The notes below the pieces were generated by a model. It had not been told where the DNA came from. It was given only the letters and a program-made list of their open reading frames with translations, and made no database searches. The position numbers and the translations under genes were made by a program. Below, piece after piece: positions 35,910-48,348 of a DNA stretch of 64,000 bases (positions are counted from its first letter, which is position 1; each line of letters starts with the position of its first letter). Source of the DNA: Sipunculus nudus (taxonomy: Eukaryota > Annelida > Sipuncula > Golfingiida > Sipunculidae); assembly GCA_026874595.1 (NCBI GenBank), contig CM049321.1, positions 50,637,297-50,701,296 on the forward strand, written 5' to 3'.

Positions 35910-35957
<48 letters not shown>
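35910..35957 (+). repeat. (CT)n microsatellite, copy 2
   Basis: Counterpart of the tract at 28357-28398, three CT units longer. It is one of the few length differences between the duplicated copies. Confidence 0.9.
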
Positions 35958-35959
<2 letters not shown>

Positions 35960-37838
35960 AATTTTCCTTTAATATGAGCTAATAAATTAATCACATATTC
36001 CTGCGTTTATTCAATTTCCCCAAAGGCTTTGGCTTCGGGAGGGTTGGACTCAAGCAGGTATACTAGGCACTAGGAGGTGACCTGTACCAATTCAACTAAA
36101 AAAGAAAGGACACGAATGGAAGCAAGGAACAAATGTAAATGCATCATCCGTTTAACTGCTCACGTCATGAACATACTATAAGAGAGGGTGTATTTCCATT
36201 TGGCATTGGTCAATCGGTCTAATAGATCGGAACAATATAATAAATACAATTCTCTTGTGTATTTGTGTGTGTGATTTTGTGACAATTCGAATGTTAAGAC
36301 TGTATAAAAACGGAGAGGGTAACGTTGGTCATAATTATTAATTATTTCTGGTATTTAATTGAGCAACCTTTTGTTTATAATATATATCTGCAAACAAAAG
36401 GCGGTTGACGCTCTACTGTAAAGAAGATAACATTATAGTGTAATCAACTTTATATTGTATTTATCTTAATTAGCCTTTCAGCCACGAAATCCATCAACAA
36501 ATTGCTATTAAAGTAATGAATTCTCTCAAATAATGAAGTAATGAAATGTGTCTATCGTGGAGTAATTAACCATGTATTAAGTTAAAATGATAGGGTGCTT
36601 TTTCTGTCCTCTGGCATCAAATGTCAAGCAAATTCTAAATTATAATATAACATTATCAATATTTTTTAATCCTCGATAGTAAATTTTCCCTGATGTTGAT
36701 TATTTCTCCACAATTTCACTCGTATGTTAAACTTTACGCCAGCAGCGCTTTAGAAAACAAACACTGTGTGAATCCAATAATGCAAATGAGGTCTTAGCAA
36801 GTTCTATTCCAAGACAAGATACAATAAATATTAACAGTTTCCTGATTTGCCACTTGCAGCAGTTTTTATTATTATTATTATTATTATATTAAACTAGGCC
36901 TACAGGCCTAATGCAAATCTTTGCAATGGGACACACATCAGGAATATTGCTTCCATGCTGGACCGTTACTTTTCAAGTACATGTTTGACATGTATATGTA
37001 CAATGCAAGCACTGAACATTTTGAACCAAAGTGCATATACCAATTACACAAACGTGACTGCTTAAATATTTGCATAGGCGTACACAACACAAAAATGAAT
37101 ATAGATGGCACAACCAACATGTGTAAGAGAAAGCCATTTAAGGTGTAAGAATATAAACAATTTCAGGCTTCAAACCACTATCTGGCTATGTGCACAGATG
37201 CATGAAACAACAAGATACAGGTAGTTGAAAGCGACTATGTGTATCCGCTGAAATCAGAGTAGTACAGGTGAATTGAGGCATCGATTGAGTGGTAAGGGGA
37301 AATAGAGTGAGATGGATGTCTGCCACGTAAACATGATTTTAAATTGCACCAACAGTGGCCAATCCTGCAAATCACTGCTGAAAAAAGGGCATTAATTTAT
37401 ACTTCAAAAAGGAAAGGTAAGTGGCGCCAACTGTCTGATTTACGAGAAAAATTTCCAAGATGTATGAACATACCAAATTTCCGACCAATACCTTGACCCT
37501 CTCCTTAGATATAGGCAATTTTCACCCAAACCACATTTGCGAATGTACGCAACAGGAAAACGATTGCAGATGATGCCACCAGTCTTGAGTACAGGAGGAT
37601 GGAATCCAAGGTCAATTGATATGCACAATTTACTGCAAATCACTCCTGAGAAAATGGCATTTATTTATTTTTACAAAAAAAAGGTAAATGGCACCACCTG
37701 TCTGGTTTACGGTCAAACGTTCCGAGATGGAGGAACATGCCAATTTTCAGAAATTTGAAATTGTAAGGTCCATACTTGAAATAACTTTAAATTAAACAGA
37801 CTTGCACTGACTTGTTTAAAATATTACAATGAACTTAC

Positions 37839-38021
37839 CATGAAAACACCACATCAAGCTGTTATAGGAGTCGGACTGCAGCAGATAGGCTTCTTTCAAT
37901 CCTGGCACGGTGTCATAGTTATTTATAAAGCTGACAGAATCTTGGCTAGTGACCAACATCCAGGCACTGGCAAATCTTGGCAATCTGCCAATGGTAAACC
38001 ATCTGTACACAAAAGTGGTCC
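37839..38021 (-). CDS. Candidate 183-nt internal exon, unrecognised (copy 2)
   Basis: Duplicate of the candidate exon at 30280-30462, with identical acceptor, donor, length and encoded residues and one silent T/C difference. If the exon is real, the tandem duplication would place two identical symmetric (phase 1-1) exons in one transcription unit, which could be spliced together without a frameshift. The function is unknown. Confidence 0.3.
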
Positions 38022-38274
38022 CTACTTGAAATAACTAAACACAAAATGCTTTTCAGCTGACTTTTTATAAAAAAAAAGAAATTATGAATATATGAAACAT
38101 ATTACAAATGCATACTGAATGCAAAATTATAATAAAGATACATCTCACTGATGGCAAATACTTGAATTATAAGTTGTTGAGTATGGATACCAATTATTTA
38201 TAATCCATGTACAGCCGTCTTACATAGCCACAGAGAGATAATCATTGCCTGTTATGGTGACAAATTTAAATCAT

Positions 38275-38461
38275 AAATCTAAAATTTTTAAAAGCTTTTA
38301 AAAAACATGCTTGTCAATATTAACCATAGATAACCTGAAACCTAAATGTCTAGTGGCATGGTGTAATAGATGCTGATAAACTGGTGCCCTCAGTATGGTA
38401 CAGGCACTGATGACCCCCGTACAAGAAATGCCGACATAGGTGGCACCAACAATACCTTTAT
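38275..38461. repeat. 187-bp segment present only in duplication copy 2
   Basis: Copy 1 reads 'aaatcat|ttcagataatac' at 30709-30727. Copy 2 has 187 additional bases between the same flanks, from 'aaatctaaaa' to 'aataccttta' plus t. The edges share the 2-base word 'at' and there is no target-site duplication or terminal inverted repeat. A deletion in copy 1 by short-homology joining is therefore at least as likely as an insertion in copy 2. The segment has no open frame I recognise. Confidence 0.9.
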
Positions 38462-39988
38462 TTCAGATAATACTCATGTGACCAGCATTGGCATAAAAAA
38501 GATGATTAAGTTCAACTTCCTGTAACTCGGCCAAAAATCACCAAAACTGCAACCATTCGAACAAACTTGAGATTTTTTTTTCTGGAATTATGTCTATGAA
38601 ATATTGGACAATTTGGCTGAACAGTTTCGGGGAATAAGATTTTTAACGTACGGACGACTGGGGACGGCAAACAAACGACGCTGCTCCATCGAATAAGCTC
38701 ACAGGTTTGCTAAAAGAACAGTGAATTACCTGTGCGAAAATATAGCTAAAACATTTGCTTGTTCTGTTTTTCGGAATCATGTATTTCCTTGTTCCCTAAT
38801 GGGCGTGCTTACATGCAAAAAAATTAAATGAACACCTAATATTAACTTATTGTTTAAATTGGCTTTAACAAATTAATAAGACTCAAGCAGTGATAATTAT
38901 TTCACATATTCTTCATGGAATTTCCGTTTAATTATTGTATAATTTCTTTACAGACGTATGAATGTTTTTTTCTGCAATAATAGTAACCCACCTAGTGACA
39001 AATCAGAGTTTTTCCTATTTGTGATACAATGAGCTCACACTACAATCAGTTTCCAATTCCATATAGGAAACATCACACTGACAACTGTTTTTTTCTAAAT
39101 AAAAAACATTTTTAATTGAATCATTGTAAAATATGCAAAGGCGTTATCAGAAAAAGATTTGCATTTCATGCACATACACATATATTTTGTATAATATGTG
39201 AGTCATGGTAATTAACGGCAATTTCTAATGGTATGAAATTCTATCATCATTGTCACCATCATACTTTCCTTTGACTTGTTTAATATCAAAACAAATACCT
39301 GAAAAATGCCACTGTCAGACACATATCCAACATGGAGCATATTACCAATTAAAAAACATTGTAAATAACACATTCAAAGGTGCCTGTCGAGTGAGATAAG
39401 AATAGTTAATTCAATTTATTGATTGTGAGTGCCAAATAAACATATTTTTTTTTCTATTCAACATTTAAAACAATTTATAAAATACCACCTGGTGCTTTAA
39501 AGAAATGTATGTTATACCAAAATGGTGATGTCATAACATTTTTAAAAAAAACCTTGCCTAATAAAGGGATTTAAGAGCAGAAACCACACTTATTTTGTAA
39601 ATCAGGGGTGTGTATTTTTTACCTTTTTAAAGTCGGCCTTTCTTCCATAAAATTTCATATAATCAGGAGCCAAAATGATAATGACAAAATCTGGTTGGTA
39701 AATATGTAGAAACACACCATAATAGGTTTTTATTTTTTTAAATCATTTGTTTCTTTCAAGGAATGTCCGGGCGGTCGGATCTCAAAATCAAAAATTTCTG
39801 CTGGTAATAAAAATAAAAATGTTTAATGCACCTGGGGTAAAATTGATGGGTTAAGAAAAAAACCCGAGACGCTTGTGTCTCATAAAGATGTTACAGGTGA
39901 TTTAGAAATGCAGATAAGTCGTTAGCAGTCGCGCGAGATAGTTTATATTGCTCTTATCAATCAAAGAAAGTCTCCTTTGCGGACATTT

Positions 39989-40390
39989 TTACAGACATGA
40001 TAATGTATAAAACTTTTCTAGGGTTTGCTTATTCCTTTCAGTAATCTCTACGGATGCATTAAAATGATTTAAACAGTCCCAACACATGCCCATCCACCTA
40101 GACATTTCTACAGAGCTAAAAACAAACGGTCGTCTATGTAAGAAGTCGTTTTGTCTGTAGTAGATGAATTTACCAATGCCATTTGGGTCCTGTTTGTCTT
40201 CCAAGGCAGCTGCAAAGCAAAAGAAGCATTTATTGATGCTTTCACGTAAAAAAGGAAGCTTCAGTGTTAACAATAAATCAAATGATAGGACTTTTTCCAT
40301 GATGAAGTAAGCTTGAAGGCATTTTAAAGAAGACTGTATGCAATCTTGCTTAACAAACCCTATCATAAGTTTTAATGTCTTATACGCCAT
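39989..40390 (-). CDS. Unrecognised 133-codon open frame (copy 2)
   Basis: Same sequence as 32243-32644, offset by 7746 bp with no difference seen, including the 'gctttgcag' acceptor-like signal. Identity between copies does not show selection, because the non-coding sequence around it is equally conserved. No function can be proposed. Confidence 0.25.
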   Translation of the reverse strand: MAYKTLKLMIGFVKQDCIQSSLKCLQAYFIMEKVLSFDLLLTLKLPFLRESINKCFFCFAAALEDKQDPNGIGKFIYYRQNDFLHRRPFVFSSVEMSRWMGMCWDCLNHFNASVEITERNKQTLEKFYTLSCL

Positions 40391-41504
40391 GATATATTTG
40401 ATATGTTCGCGATATCAGTAAACATTTACTCCAATATATGACCCTTACGTGTGTCTGCTTGTCTCTCTGGCTAGCTATGTGTCTTTCTGCCGCATGTGCC
40501 TTTATCGTTGTGTATATTGCTCTGAGCTAAGTTGTTAATGTTAAAATGTTTTACTTAGATGGAATACATGTTTATATACAGGAATAATTTCTTAGTGTAA
40601 ACATTTTATTTGAAAATCGTGTAATTTATGATAAGGGCATGCATTCCTACAAAATAAATATCAAAATGTTTATAGAATTGCAAAATCATGTTCAAAAATT
40701 ATTATTGAATTGGGAAATTAAAGATGAGATGAACTATGCAACTGATATTTGTATAAGAGCTCCGAGGGATAACCTTCAGTCTATAAAGGTCAGATAGGTG
40801 ATTGCGCCACTTTAAGATAGACAAGATGAGTGTCATAACGAGTGTATCATCACATGTACACATGACATGTCTTGTATTAAAAAAATGGCATTTTTTATAT
40901 GTGAATTAATATTTAAAATATTCGAATTAGAATTGAGAACTAGAATTGACCACAAGTCTGGCCATAAGAAATGACAATATATGGTAGTAGTGTACACATG
41001 CACGATGAACAAGCTAAGATGTCTTATTATCAAATAACATATTATAAACAGAGATTCACATACACCCAGCCAAACCCCAAGCATTAAAAATATATATTTT
41101 CTTTCTTTTATACCCCAAAACCCATGAGGAAGTGATATTAAGTCAGCTCTCAACTTCCCATGGGTAATCCTGAATCTGCACTCAACTAGTACCTCAGAAA
41201 CCTTCAAGTTAAAAATGACACATGCCTATATTATGTAACGGTTTAAAAAATATACTAATATACAAACTAACACCTATATATGCACACAAGAATTCATATT
41301 TTAAAATTTATTTATTTAACTTAATTGGTTGAAGAGTTTGTATCCGAGGTTCCATGGGACGCTGATAAAACAGTGATGGTATAATGATTTAGATTTCAAA
41401 CAAAACTAGTGACTGATATACCGTCAAGATTTAATGTAATGAAAAAAAAAATAATTGACATTTTAATATAAACACCAAGCAATGTAACGAACTGTCTTGC
41501 ATGT

Positions 41505-41595
41505 ACACTTTTTTCCTTTTTTTCATTGTTTTGTCAGGTAGAAACACTTTTTTTCCTTTTTTTTCATTGTTTTGTCAGGTAGAACGACAGATTCA
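41505..41595 (+). repeat. Short tandem duplication, period ~41 bp
   Basis: The T-rich phrase 'ttttcattgttttgtcaggt' with 'agaa' occurs twice in succession just outside the right edge of duplication copy 2. Confidence 0.75.
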
Positions 41596-41889
41596 AAGAA
41601 GTGTAATTGTTGATAGCGTAATGTTGATGGCGTAATCTTGATGGCGTTAGACTACTGATTGCAGTGTACTGAGTTCACGTCCACTTCAGATCGTCTTCCT
41701 CTCTAATTTTATACCACAGAGTAAAAGTCTTTATCACAAGGTTTACTGGTGAATGGTTTGTGGTCATAGTCAGCTAGCAAAATTTGGAGCAAACTAGAAA
41801 TCTGTTTGTCTAAAGCCTATGTATATCCGCCCACGTTCTGTCAACAGTTCACCGTGTTCTTGAATTAAGGCCGTGGAAGGATTACAAGT

Positions 41890-42042
41890 TGGTAGTTTTT
41901 GATACACCTGAGTTTTTGTATCATTTATTATTTTTTTTATTCTTCTAGGGTAAACAAATAAGCCACTGTGTTACTCGGAGAACATAGGTCACAGTGATCG
42001 AATTTCAAGAGTCCAAGTAGATTTTTACGGACCTTCCTGGTC
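41890..42042 (+). repeat. Dispersed repeat A, copy 1
   Basis: 'gagtttttgtatc' through 'gtgttactcggagaacatag', 'gtcacagtga.cgaatttcaa' and 'tttttacggaccttcct' matches 51725-51870 closely. Here it runs straight into repeat B. Confidence 0.8.
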
Positions 42043-42740
42043 CTAATGGAGGACCGACCTTTTGTAGTTAGGTTTTTGTACTAATCTAATTGAAGCACGA
42101 AACTTTCAAAATTAAAGGAGTTAAATAGTGGCTTCATGGTAATAGGTAAATGAATGAAAGGGATAGAAAGCACCTCCTCAGTCAATATTTGTGGAGTTTA
42201 ATATATTTTGAATGAGAAATAAAGAGGAAGCCAACGGTTGTTCTTATTTAGATTACCATGTTGGTTACTGTCCTGAGTCAGTGAAAGGAAACATGATTGT
42301 CTATGTGGAAATACCCTCATCTAAAAATCCGATCAAAAATGGATGGGTAATAAACAAACCAACTGAAATAAAGAGACAATTACTTACATTTAGCAAGAAA
42401 TCCTTGTTGATTAGGGTTTGGCTGACTATATATCACGTTTATTGATAAGAGATGGAATAAGGTTTCAGAGTGATAAAGTACGGACGAGCAACATCGAAGA
42501 CTATAATACGTAGTCCTGTCACCATGCCATACGTAATTGGTTGTAATATAATGTGAAAAATGTAAGCATAAATGAAAGAATAGGAAGTGAGCACATTTTC
42601 ATATTTAAGTGTCAAATTGACTTTTCTGAGTATTTTGTTAGCCAACGGATGTTTTCATAATTTAAAAAAAATCATTTAACCTTATGGAGCAATAAATCGA
42701 GTGTAACCCGAGCTCAAAGATGTATAGGTAAAGACAAATC
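42043..42740 (+). repeat. Dispersed repeat B, copy 1
   Basis: It aligns with 54405-55320 in the same orientation. Shared words include 'ggaggaccgacctt', 'aagcacgaa.ctt', 'gtcaatatttgtggagttta', 'ggaa.catgattgt.tatgtg', 'caaaaatgga'/'caaaaatagat', 'ttggctgact..atatca' and 'tacgtaat.ggttgtaat'. The open frame at 42212-42445 lies within this repeat and is not accepted as a gene. Confidence 0.75.
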
Positions 42741-43079
42741 AAAATGAGATACACTATACTGATGATAGACCTCTTCATAGTCATGATAGGTATGAGACAA
42801 GGCTTCATGTTGGTGTTGCTTATCTTTGGCTGGTTATTTACTTAGCTATTAAGTGGACAGCGCCAGAAAACAGTACTGGAATCCAGTGGACATCTGCATG
42901 GCGGATCACATAAAACCAGGTCTACTTGTGTGGAGAAGTTGAGGCTCCATGCTCCTCATGGAGTGAAGAAGATGGCATTTGTAGTTTGAATGAGTTACAT
43001 AAATGTGAAAAACGATCTCCTCTGAAATGAGTGTAAAGATGAGCAGTTAAATTGCAAACAAAATCAGATAAATATTATA

Positions 43080-43295
43080 TGAAACCATGTTGGTTACTCT
43101 TCTGAGTAACCATGAAAGGAAGCATGATTGTTTATATGCTAATACACTTCATCTGAAAATCCGATCAAAGATAGATAGATTAAAAAACAAACCAACTGAT
43201 ATAAAAAAGAAAATTACTTAAAAAAAACTTTGTAGATTAGGGCTTGGCTGGCTATATGTTACTGTTTTTTCATAGGATATTTCATTAAAAAAATA
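43080..43295 (+). repeat. Dispersed repeat B, partial third copy
   Basis: From 'accatgttggttactcttct' through 'gaaaggaagcatgattgttt', 'catctgaaaatccgatcaaa', 'gggcttggctggctatat' to 'ttttcataggatatttcatt', it matches internal parts of the copies at 42250 and 54630. It is closest to the 54.6-kb copy at its right end. Confidence 0.75.
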
Positions 43296-43299
43296 CATG

Positions 43300-45245
43300 A
43301 ATTCTTAAACAAAAATTCTTCGAGCCCAACTAGACTTAATGGGAAATAGGTATCCGTGATGACTGAGAATTGGTTGACAGAAAAAGGGTATGACATTTGA
43401 AATGATCAATCCAATCATATGACACAAACCTTCAAGAGACAAGTCAATCCTCCAAGCCCAGGTACAAACTGTTATCACCAAATATCAAGGGATTTCTTTT
43501 AAATCGTCAAACACTGAATAATTGTCCGGATCTATGGAATGGTTGCGTTTTTGCTTGGTAGAGCCAGGGATTTTATTACAAATAGGAGAGCGTAGGAACA
43601 AGGACGAAGAACGTTTAAAAAAATCTTTTCTACTGGAGACGTCAATCCATGTTCATGTAACGGAACAAGCCCTTCAAATATGGCATATCATACAGTGAAA
43701 AAAAAAATAAGGCAAAATAAGGACTAAAGAAGAAAAACTAAAGCAATACAAAACTTTCAGCCAGTCCCATGGAAGCCTGTTGAAAGGGAATATATTTACT
43801 AGAGATGATTGCCCTTTTTTATGGAAAATGTTTAGCTGTATAGGAGAAAACACGACATGGTAAAGGTTTTATGATACAGTCATCTACTTTGGAAAGGTCG
43901 CCCTCAGTGACTGCAAATGTTTTATGATATTTCAGCGTCCTGCAAGAGGCATTTTAAGATGCGAACGTTTTCAGGCATTCCTGCTGGGCATACCGTCCAC
44001 ACATTTGTATTTTGTTTTTAAATATTCGAAACAAATAATCAGTTATCACATATTAAATGAAAATTGCGAATGGGTGAAAAAATGTCAGTCATTACAATCA
44101 ACTTATCTGTCATTTGCTTGGGATGAATTATTGTTTTATCTCCATTTTCTTTCTAATCTCATGAGAGATCATGAATAAAATCCCCGGAGAAGATATTTAT
44201 GTATACATCCTTTAAATTTAATTCAAGTAATACAACTTGACAATAACTTTCCTGCTTTGGACATTGTTTTTCTACAAAACCTTTCCCTGCATCAGGAATA
44301 ATAATCCTTACTATTGCGGCCAAAGTGTGAGCATGGCGCCCTGCGACCAATCCCTATCGAACCTGTCCTGTTTTCCGACCGACTTGCTATAAATTAAAAT
44401 TTACTCTTATTTCAACAAGAACTTACTTACTTTCAGTGCCCCCTCATACGGTAGCTTAGGGCTCACACGGGAAGCTTTGTCATCTCCCAAATTATTATAT
44501 CACCTTTTTTAAACATTATCTACTATGAATTCCAGACAGCAAATTTTCTATCTGTAAATGCATATTCCTTGGAAGACAGTAAAAACGTGTATATCCCATG
44601 TCTGTCATACATTTAACTCCTGTCAACATTTATTTATTCTGTGACGTCACAAAGAGCATAAAATGGCATTTTGCCTTCCACTTAATTAAACCCTTGGTGT
44701 CCTCACAGACGGGAAGCATTATGGCCCATTGTTACATTCTTCAAAGAGTGTCAATATTTGTAACCTTCATTTGGTCTGCACCGTCAATCTCTAGCAGAAC
44801 CTACGGAAGCGACGTCTGTTGAATAATTGAACAATTGTTCTTTTCGGATTATTTTTGTTGAAACATATCATCAACAACTGGTAAAATTAATTTGGAGTCC
44901 TGGACGTCATTGTGAAATGTGGATAGGGTTAATACGGAAATGTGTAACGTACTGCTTTTATTTACTAAGACTCAAGTAAATATTGATTTTAATCATTGCA
45001 ATCATCCGTCTGACATCGAATGTTATATGGCACGGTGTATTAATTACTGCTACCAATTTTACCAATCCTGTTGTGGTTGGAGTGTTTTGATATTTTTCTC
45101 TTTAGTGTAGCTTGCTGGAAAAAAGTTTTATCTGGTGTGAACAAAAAATTTGTCTGGCTTCTTTAGGCCTTTATCAACACATTAAACCACAGACAGCTGA
45201 AGGGGACCGCAAACTTCTGAACTAAAAAAGATGTGCACAATGGCT
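43300..45245. other. Non-coding stretch, no gene seen
   Basis: No accepted gene. A perfect palindromic CRE-like GTGACGTCAC lies at 44641-44650, isolated. Open frames at 43924-44178 and 44598-44822 have no recognisable domain and no convincing splice framing. Confidence 0.4.
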
Positions 45246-45480
45246 ATTCCAGTGCTTTCATATATATATCTTTATTCGTCCAACGAAGTACAGTACATTA
45301 TATGCAATGAAAAGAAATATGAAATAAATGAAAGATATACAGAAAGAAGGAAGGAAAAATGAAAGTTCAGTCCGTACCTATTACAAAATCACATGATAAT
45401 AAATCAATTAGCGTTTTAACCTGATCGGAGGTCAAACGCGAGGTTCATATCCCATCTTTGCATTCTATCAATTCTGACAG

Positions 45481-46725
45481 TTAATCTAAGTTAATGGATG
45501 TTTTTACCATCATCAACTGTCCCTTAAGTATCTTTATATTTTTAATGTCGCGTTGTATCCCATGGTTGTGCATCTGACTTTCTAGATATCGTAAGTTACC
45601 TCCAAGTACACCAATTGAGGTATAATGAGCTCTCTTTGTCAGAACATTTAAAAAGTCATTTGCAACAACCTGCATGTTCAGAAATAAATTTATAAAGCGT
45701 GAGATGATTATATTTATCAGAGCTGGAGAGCCCGCCAATCCATGTACAATATTCTTGTGCGAGTTATATGGTAAGCACCATAGGTGACGCAGAGCCTTAT
45801 TATATGATGTACTTAATCGATCAATTGACTTATGCTTTAATAACCTGGTTTGACAGCCGTAAAAGGAACAACAATAAGAGTGAAATAACCTGTTCTTAAC
45901 CTTGCTAGACAGACATCCGAAATTCGCCGTTAAGGTGTTAAAGCTTGCAATAAATTTTACTCTTTTATCGAAGACGTCATTGTTATCTGACAAGTTCCAA
46001 GTTACTGTATTCCCTAAGTACTGTACAGAATCCTGCCATTCTAGAGCTACACCATTAAAACGATTTTATCTGATCTAGCTGGATACACCCTGTTGAAAAT
46101 AACACATTTTGTTTTCTTTGCGTTATATAACATATCAAATTCTTCAGCAAACGTTTCACATTCTTTAACCATCTGTTGAAGCCCCGTCCGATTCGGACAT
46201 AAGAGCGTAAGATCGCCCGCATAGCCAACAGCACCAGCAAAATAATTTCAAATATAACATCCTATTCCCTTATTTGGGTGACGTTTTAAAAGCTCGTCCA
46301 TATAAATATTAAACAGAAGGGGGATAATACACCCCCTTAGCGTACACAATTATTAGCACCATAATGTTCAGATTCAACATCATTCCATTTTGTCTTAATA
46401 ACAAGTCTCTGTTAGATATCTGCTAGTATAATGACAGTAGGTGAAACATTGCGTTTCATGAGTAAATACAACAATTTGGGAATATTAATTCTGTCAAAAG
46501 CGCGTGACGCATCAACAAAACAACTGTAAACTGATAGCCCGTTCCTTATGTAACGTTCAATATGTAACCTCCTTCAGCACTACTGTGCACATGTTAGTCG
46601 AATGCCCCTTCTTAAAGGCATATTGCAGTGGAGAAGAGCCAAAATTATCTACATTTTTCTGAATAATAAAACTATCAAGTAATTTGCTCATTTGTCCATG
46701 TAAAATCATAAAATGAAATAAAATT

Positions 46726-46796
<71 letters not shown>

Positions 46797-48295
46797 AACG
46801 GTGTGTTCCACTTATGAAGTGGTCAGACTGTAGAATCGATCTTACATCGGATTTACCAAATTTTAAATGATTTTCATCCATCCTAACGACGGATACACCA
46901 ATGTTGAGAGTATCCTTTGGTGATATGTTTTTGATTGCCTGATTAACAATATTATTAAGTTTCTCCGCTTTATCTGGAAGGTTATTACATAAGTGTCTGT
47001 ATTTTTCCCCGAAGTTTTTTGCAATTTCTGTACTAGTAAATTTATTATCAACAGTCCTGGTCTGTGAAGGGCCACCTGACTTCATCTTTTTTACCTCGCT
47101 CCATAAGTCTCTGTCACGACTATTATTTATCATTTCTGCCATACGTTGCTTACGCAGGTTATTTTCTTGTCTTTGGCAGTTTCTCAATATTCTGTGATAT
47201 TCTGCACGGGTCCTACATCTAATAACAGCCACATGTCCTGTATTTGGGCGACCATTCTGTATCCATAGCCAGTGTCAGAACAAGGATTGTTCTTTAATTG
47301 GTTTTACCGTCTCTGACCAGTATGGTATTCGTTTTCTGTTAAAGCTTGTTTGTTTTCGGTATGGTAGCCACTTGTAACTTGCATCTACACAACTTTGAAC
47401 AATGTCTGCATAAAAGTTATCTCTATGTTTTTTTGTGGGTATGTGATGAACAGGTATTGTTGGAGCATGTTATAATATTATTTGAAATATTAATTTTTTT
47501 CTAAATTTATATCGACTGTGTTTTTGTATCCCTGAATCGCATCCTTAGTTGCAATAAACCGTTCAATCTGATCACGTTTAGGGTAAATACCACTATTAAT
47601 TCTGTATTTATCTACACGAATATCACATTTCCTAAGCACCGGATTATGATAAGAGGCATTCGATGGGTCATCTATAATTCCCACATGACAAATTGATTTA
47701 TAAATATCACCTTAGCAGATGAAGTGATCAAGTGTGGAAGTACCCTCTCCCTTACAGTTCCTGTAAGTCTGATCTGCGGGCTATTCCAAGCAAAATATAG
47801 ATTGTTATTAGCACAGAAGTGTTTTAAGTACTTTGTATGACTATTATGCCTGCAATAATAATGAGATTTTCATTGTTAATTTCGAGTGCTTACTGAAGCT
47901 TATTTAAGGTGTCAAGAAATTCCTCATTAACATCAGTTTTGGAACGATTATCACACGGTAAGTATATGCAAATTAATATAACACTAGAATCGTCTGACAG
48001 TCTCAGAGATACTGCGAATAATCGATTTGACCCCAAGTTTAGTGGTTGGACACAGGCAGAGAGTGATTGGTGCCATAGTTTGGCCACTCCTCCATGTGGC
48101 CGACAATAGAGTATATCTCAAGAGCTATCAATACCTGTTTGAGCTGAGAACATATACTTATCATGTATAGAAGCTAGAATGATTCTCTTTCCTTAATCAA
48201 TCATGTCTCCTGTAAAAATATTAAATCTGCGCGATGTGCATCGATAAGTGTTTTGAATTAATACCTTTTCATATCATTTACTATACCCGTTGGGT
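45481..48295 (-). pseudogene. LINE ORF2 (endonuclease-reverse transcriptase) remnant
   Basis: The endonuclease part shows SYNPTGIVNDMKRY, ADLIFLQET (catalytic Glu strand, about 48215), GGVAKLWHQS, ICIYLPCDNRS (about 47960) and a GEGTSTLDHF segment (about 47740). The linker (47232-46800) carries GHVAVIRCRTRAEYHRIL. RT begins near 46620 (FKKGHSTNMCTVVLKEV). Motif A is SCFVDASRAFDRI (about 46520-46480), then IPLLFNIYMDELLK, and motif C, which reads GYAGDLTLLCP (about 46213-46224) where YADD is expected. An in-frame TGA lies just before motif C. The C-terminal 170 codons (45993-45481) remain open. The order of domains is complete, but the protein is not recoverable as one frame. Confidence 0.8.
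46725..46795. repeat. (TA)n microsatellite inside LINE ORF2
   Basis: A ~70-bp TA tract sits between the ORF2 linker and the first RT motifs. It replaces sequence that should encode the start of the RT domain. The Tyr/Ile repeat at the end of the linker frame comes from this tract. Confidence 0.9.
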
Positions 48296-48348
48296 TATAT
48301 GATATAATTTTCAAGTTTTTCAGATTGTTTGTTGGCATAGCAATAAAC

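Larger units (their letters stand above)
33730..41474 (+). repeat. 7.75-kb tandem duplication, copy 2
   Basis: Second copy of 26176-33729 in direct orientation, abutting it with no spacer. The junction reads 'aaacac|caaagcaag'. The right end reads 'aaacaccaagcaatg' and the left flank of copy 1 reads 'ggccgccaaagcaag', so all three breakpoints share 'ccaa(a)gcaa'. That is the microhomology expected of template switching or end joining. It differs from copy 1 mainly by the additional 187 bp at 38275-38461 and a CT tract 6 bp longer. Confidence 0.95.

Noticed and set aside
42212-42445. 77-codon frame with protein-like segments
   Set aside because: It lies wholly within dispersed repeat B, and the other two copies of the repeat do not keep the frame.
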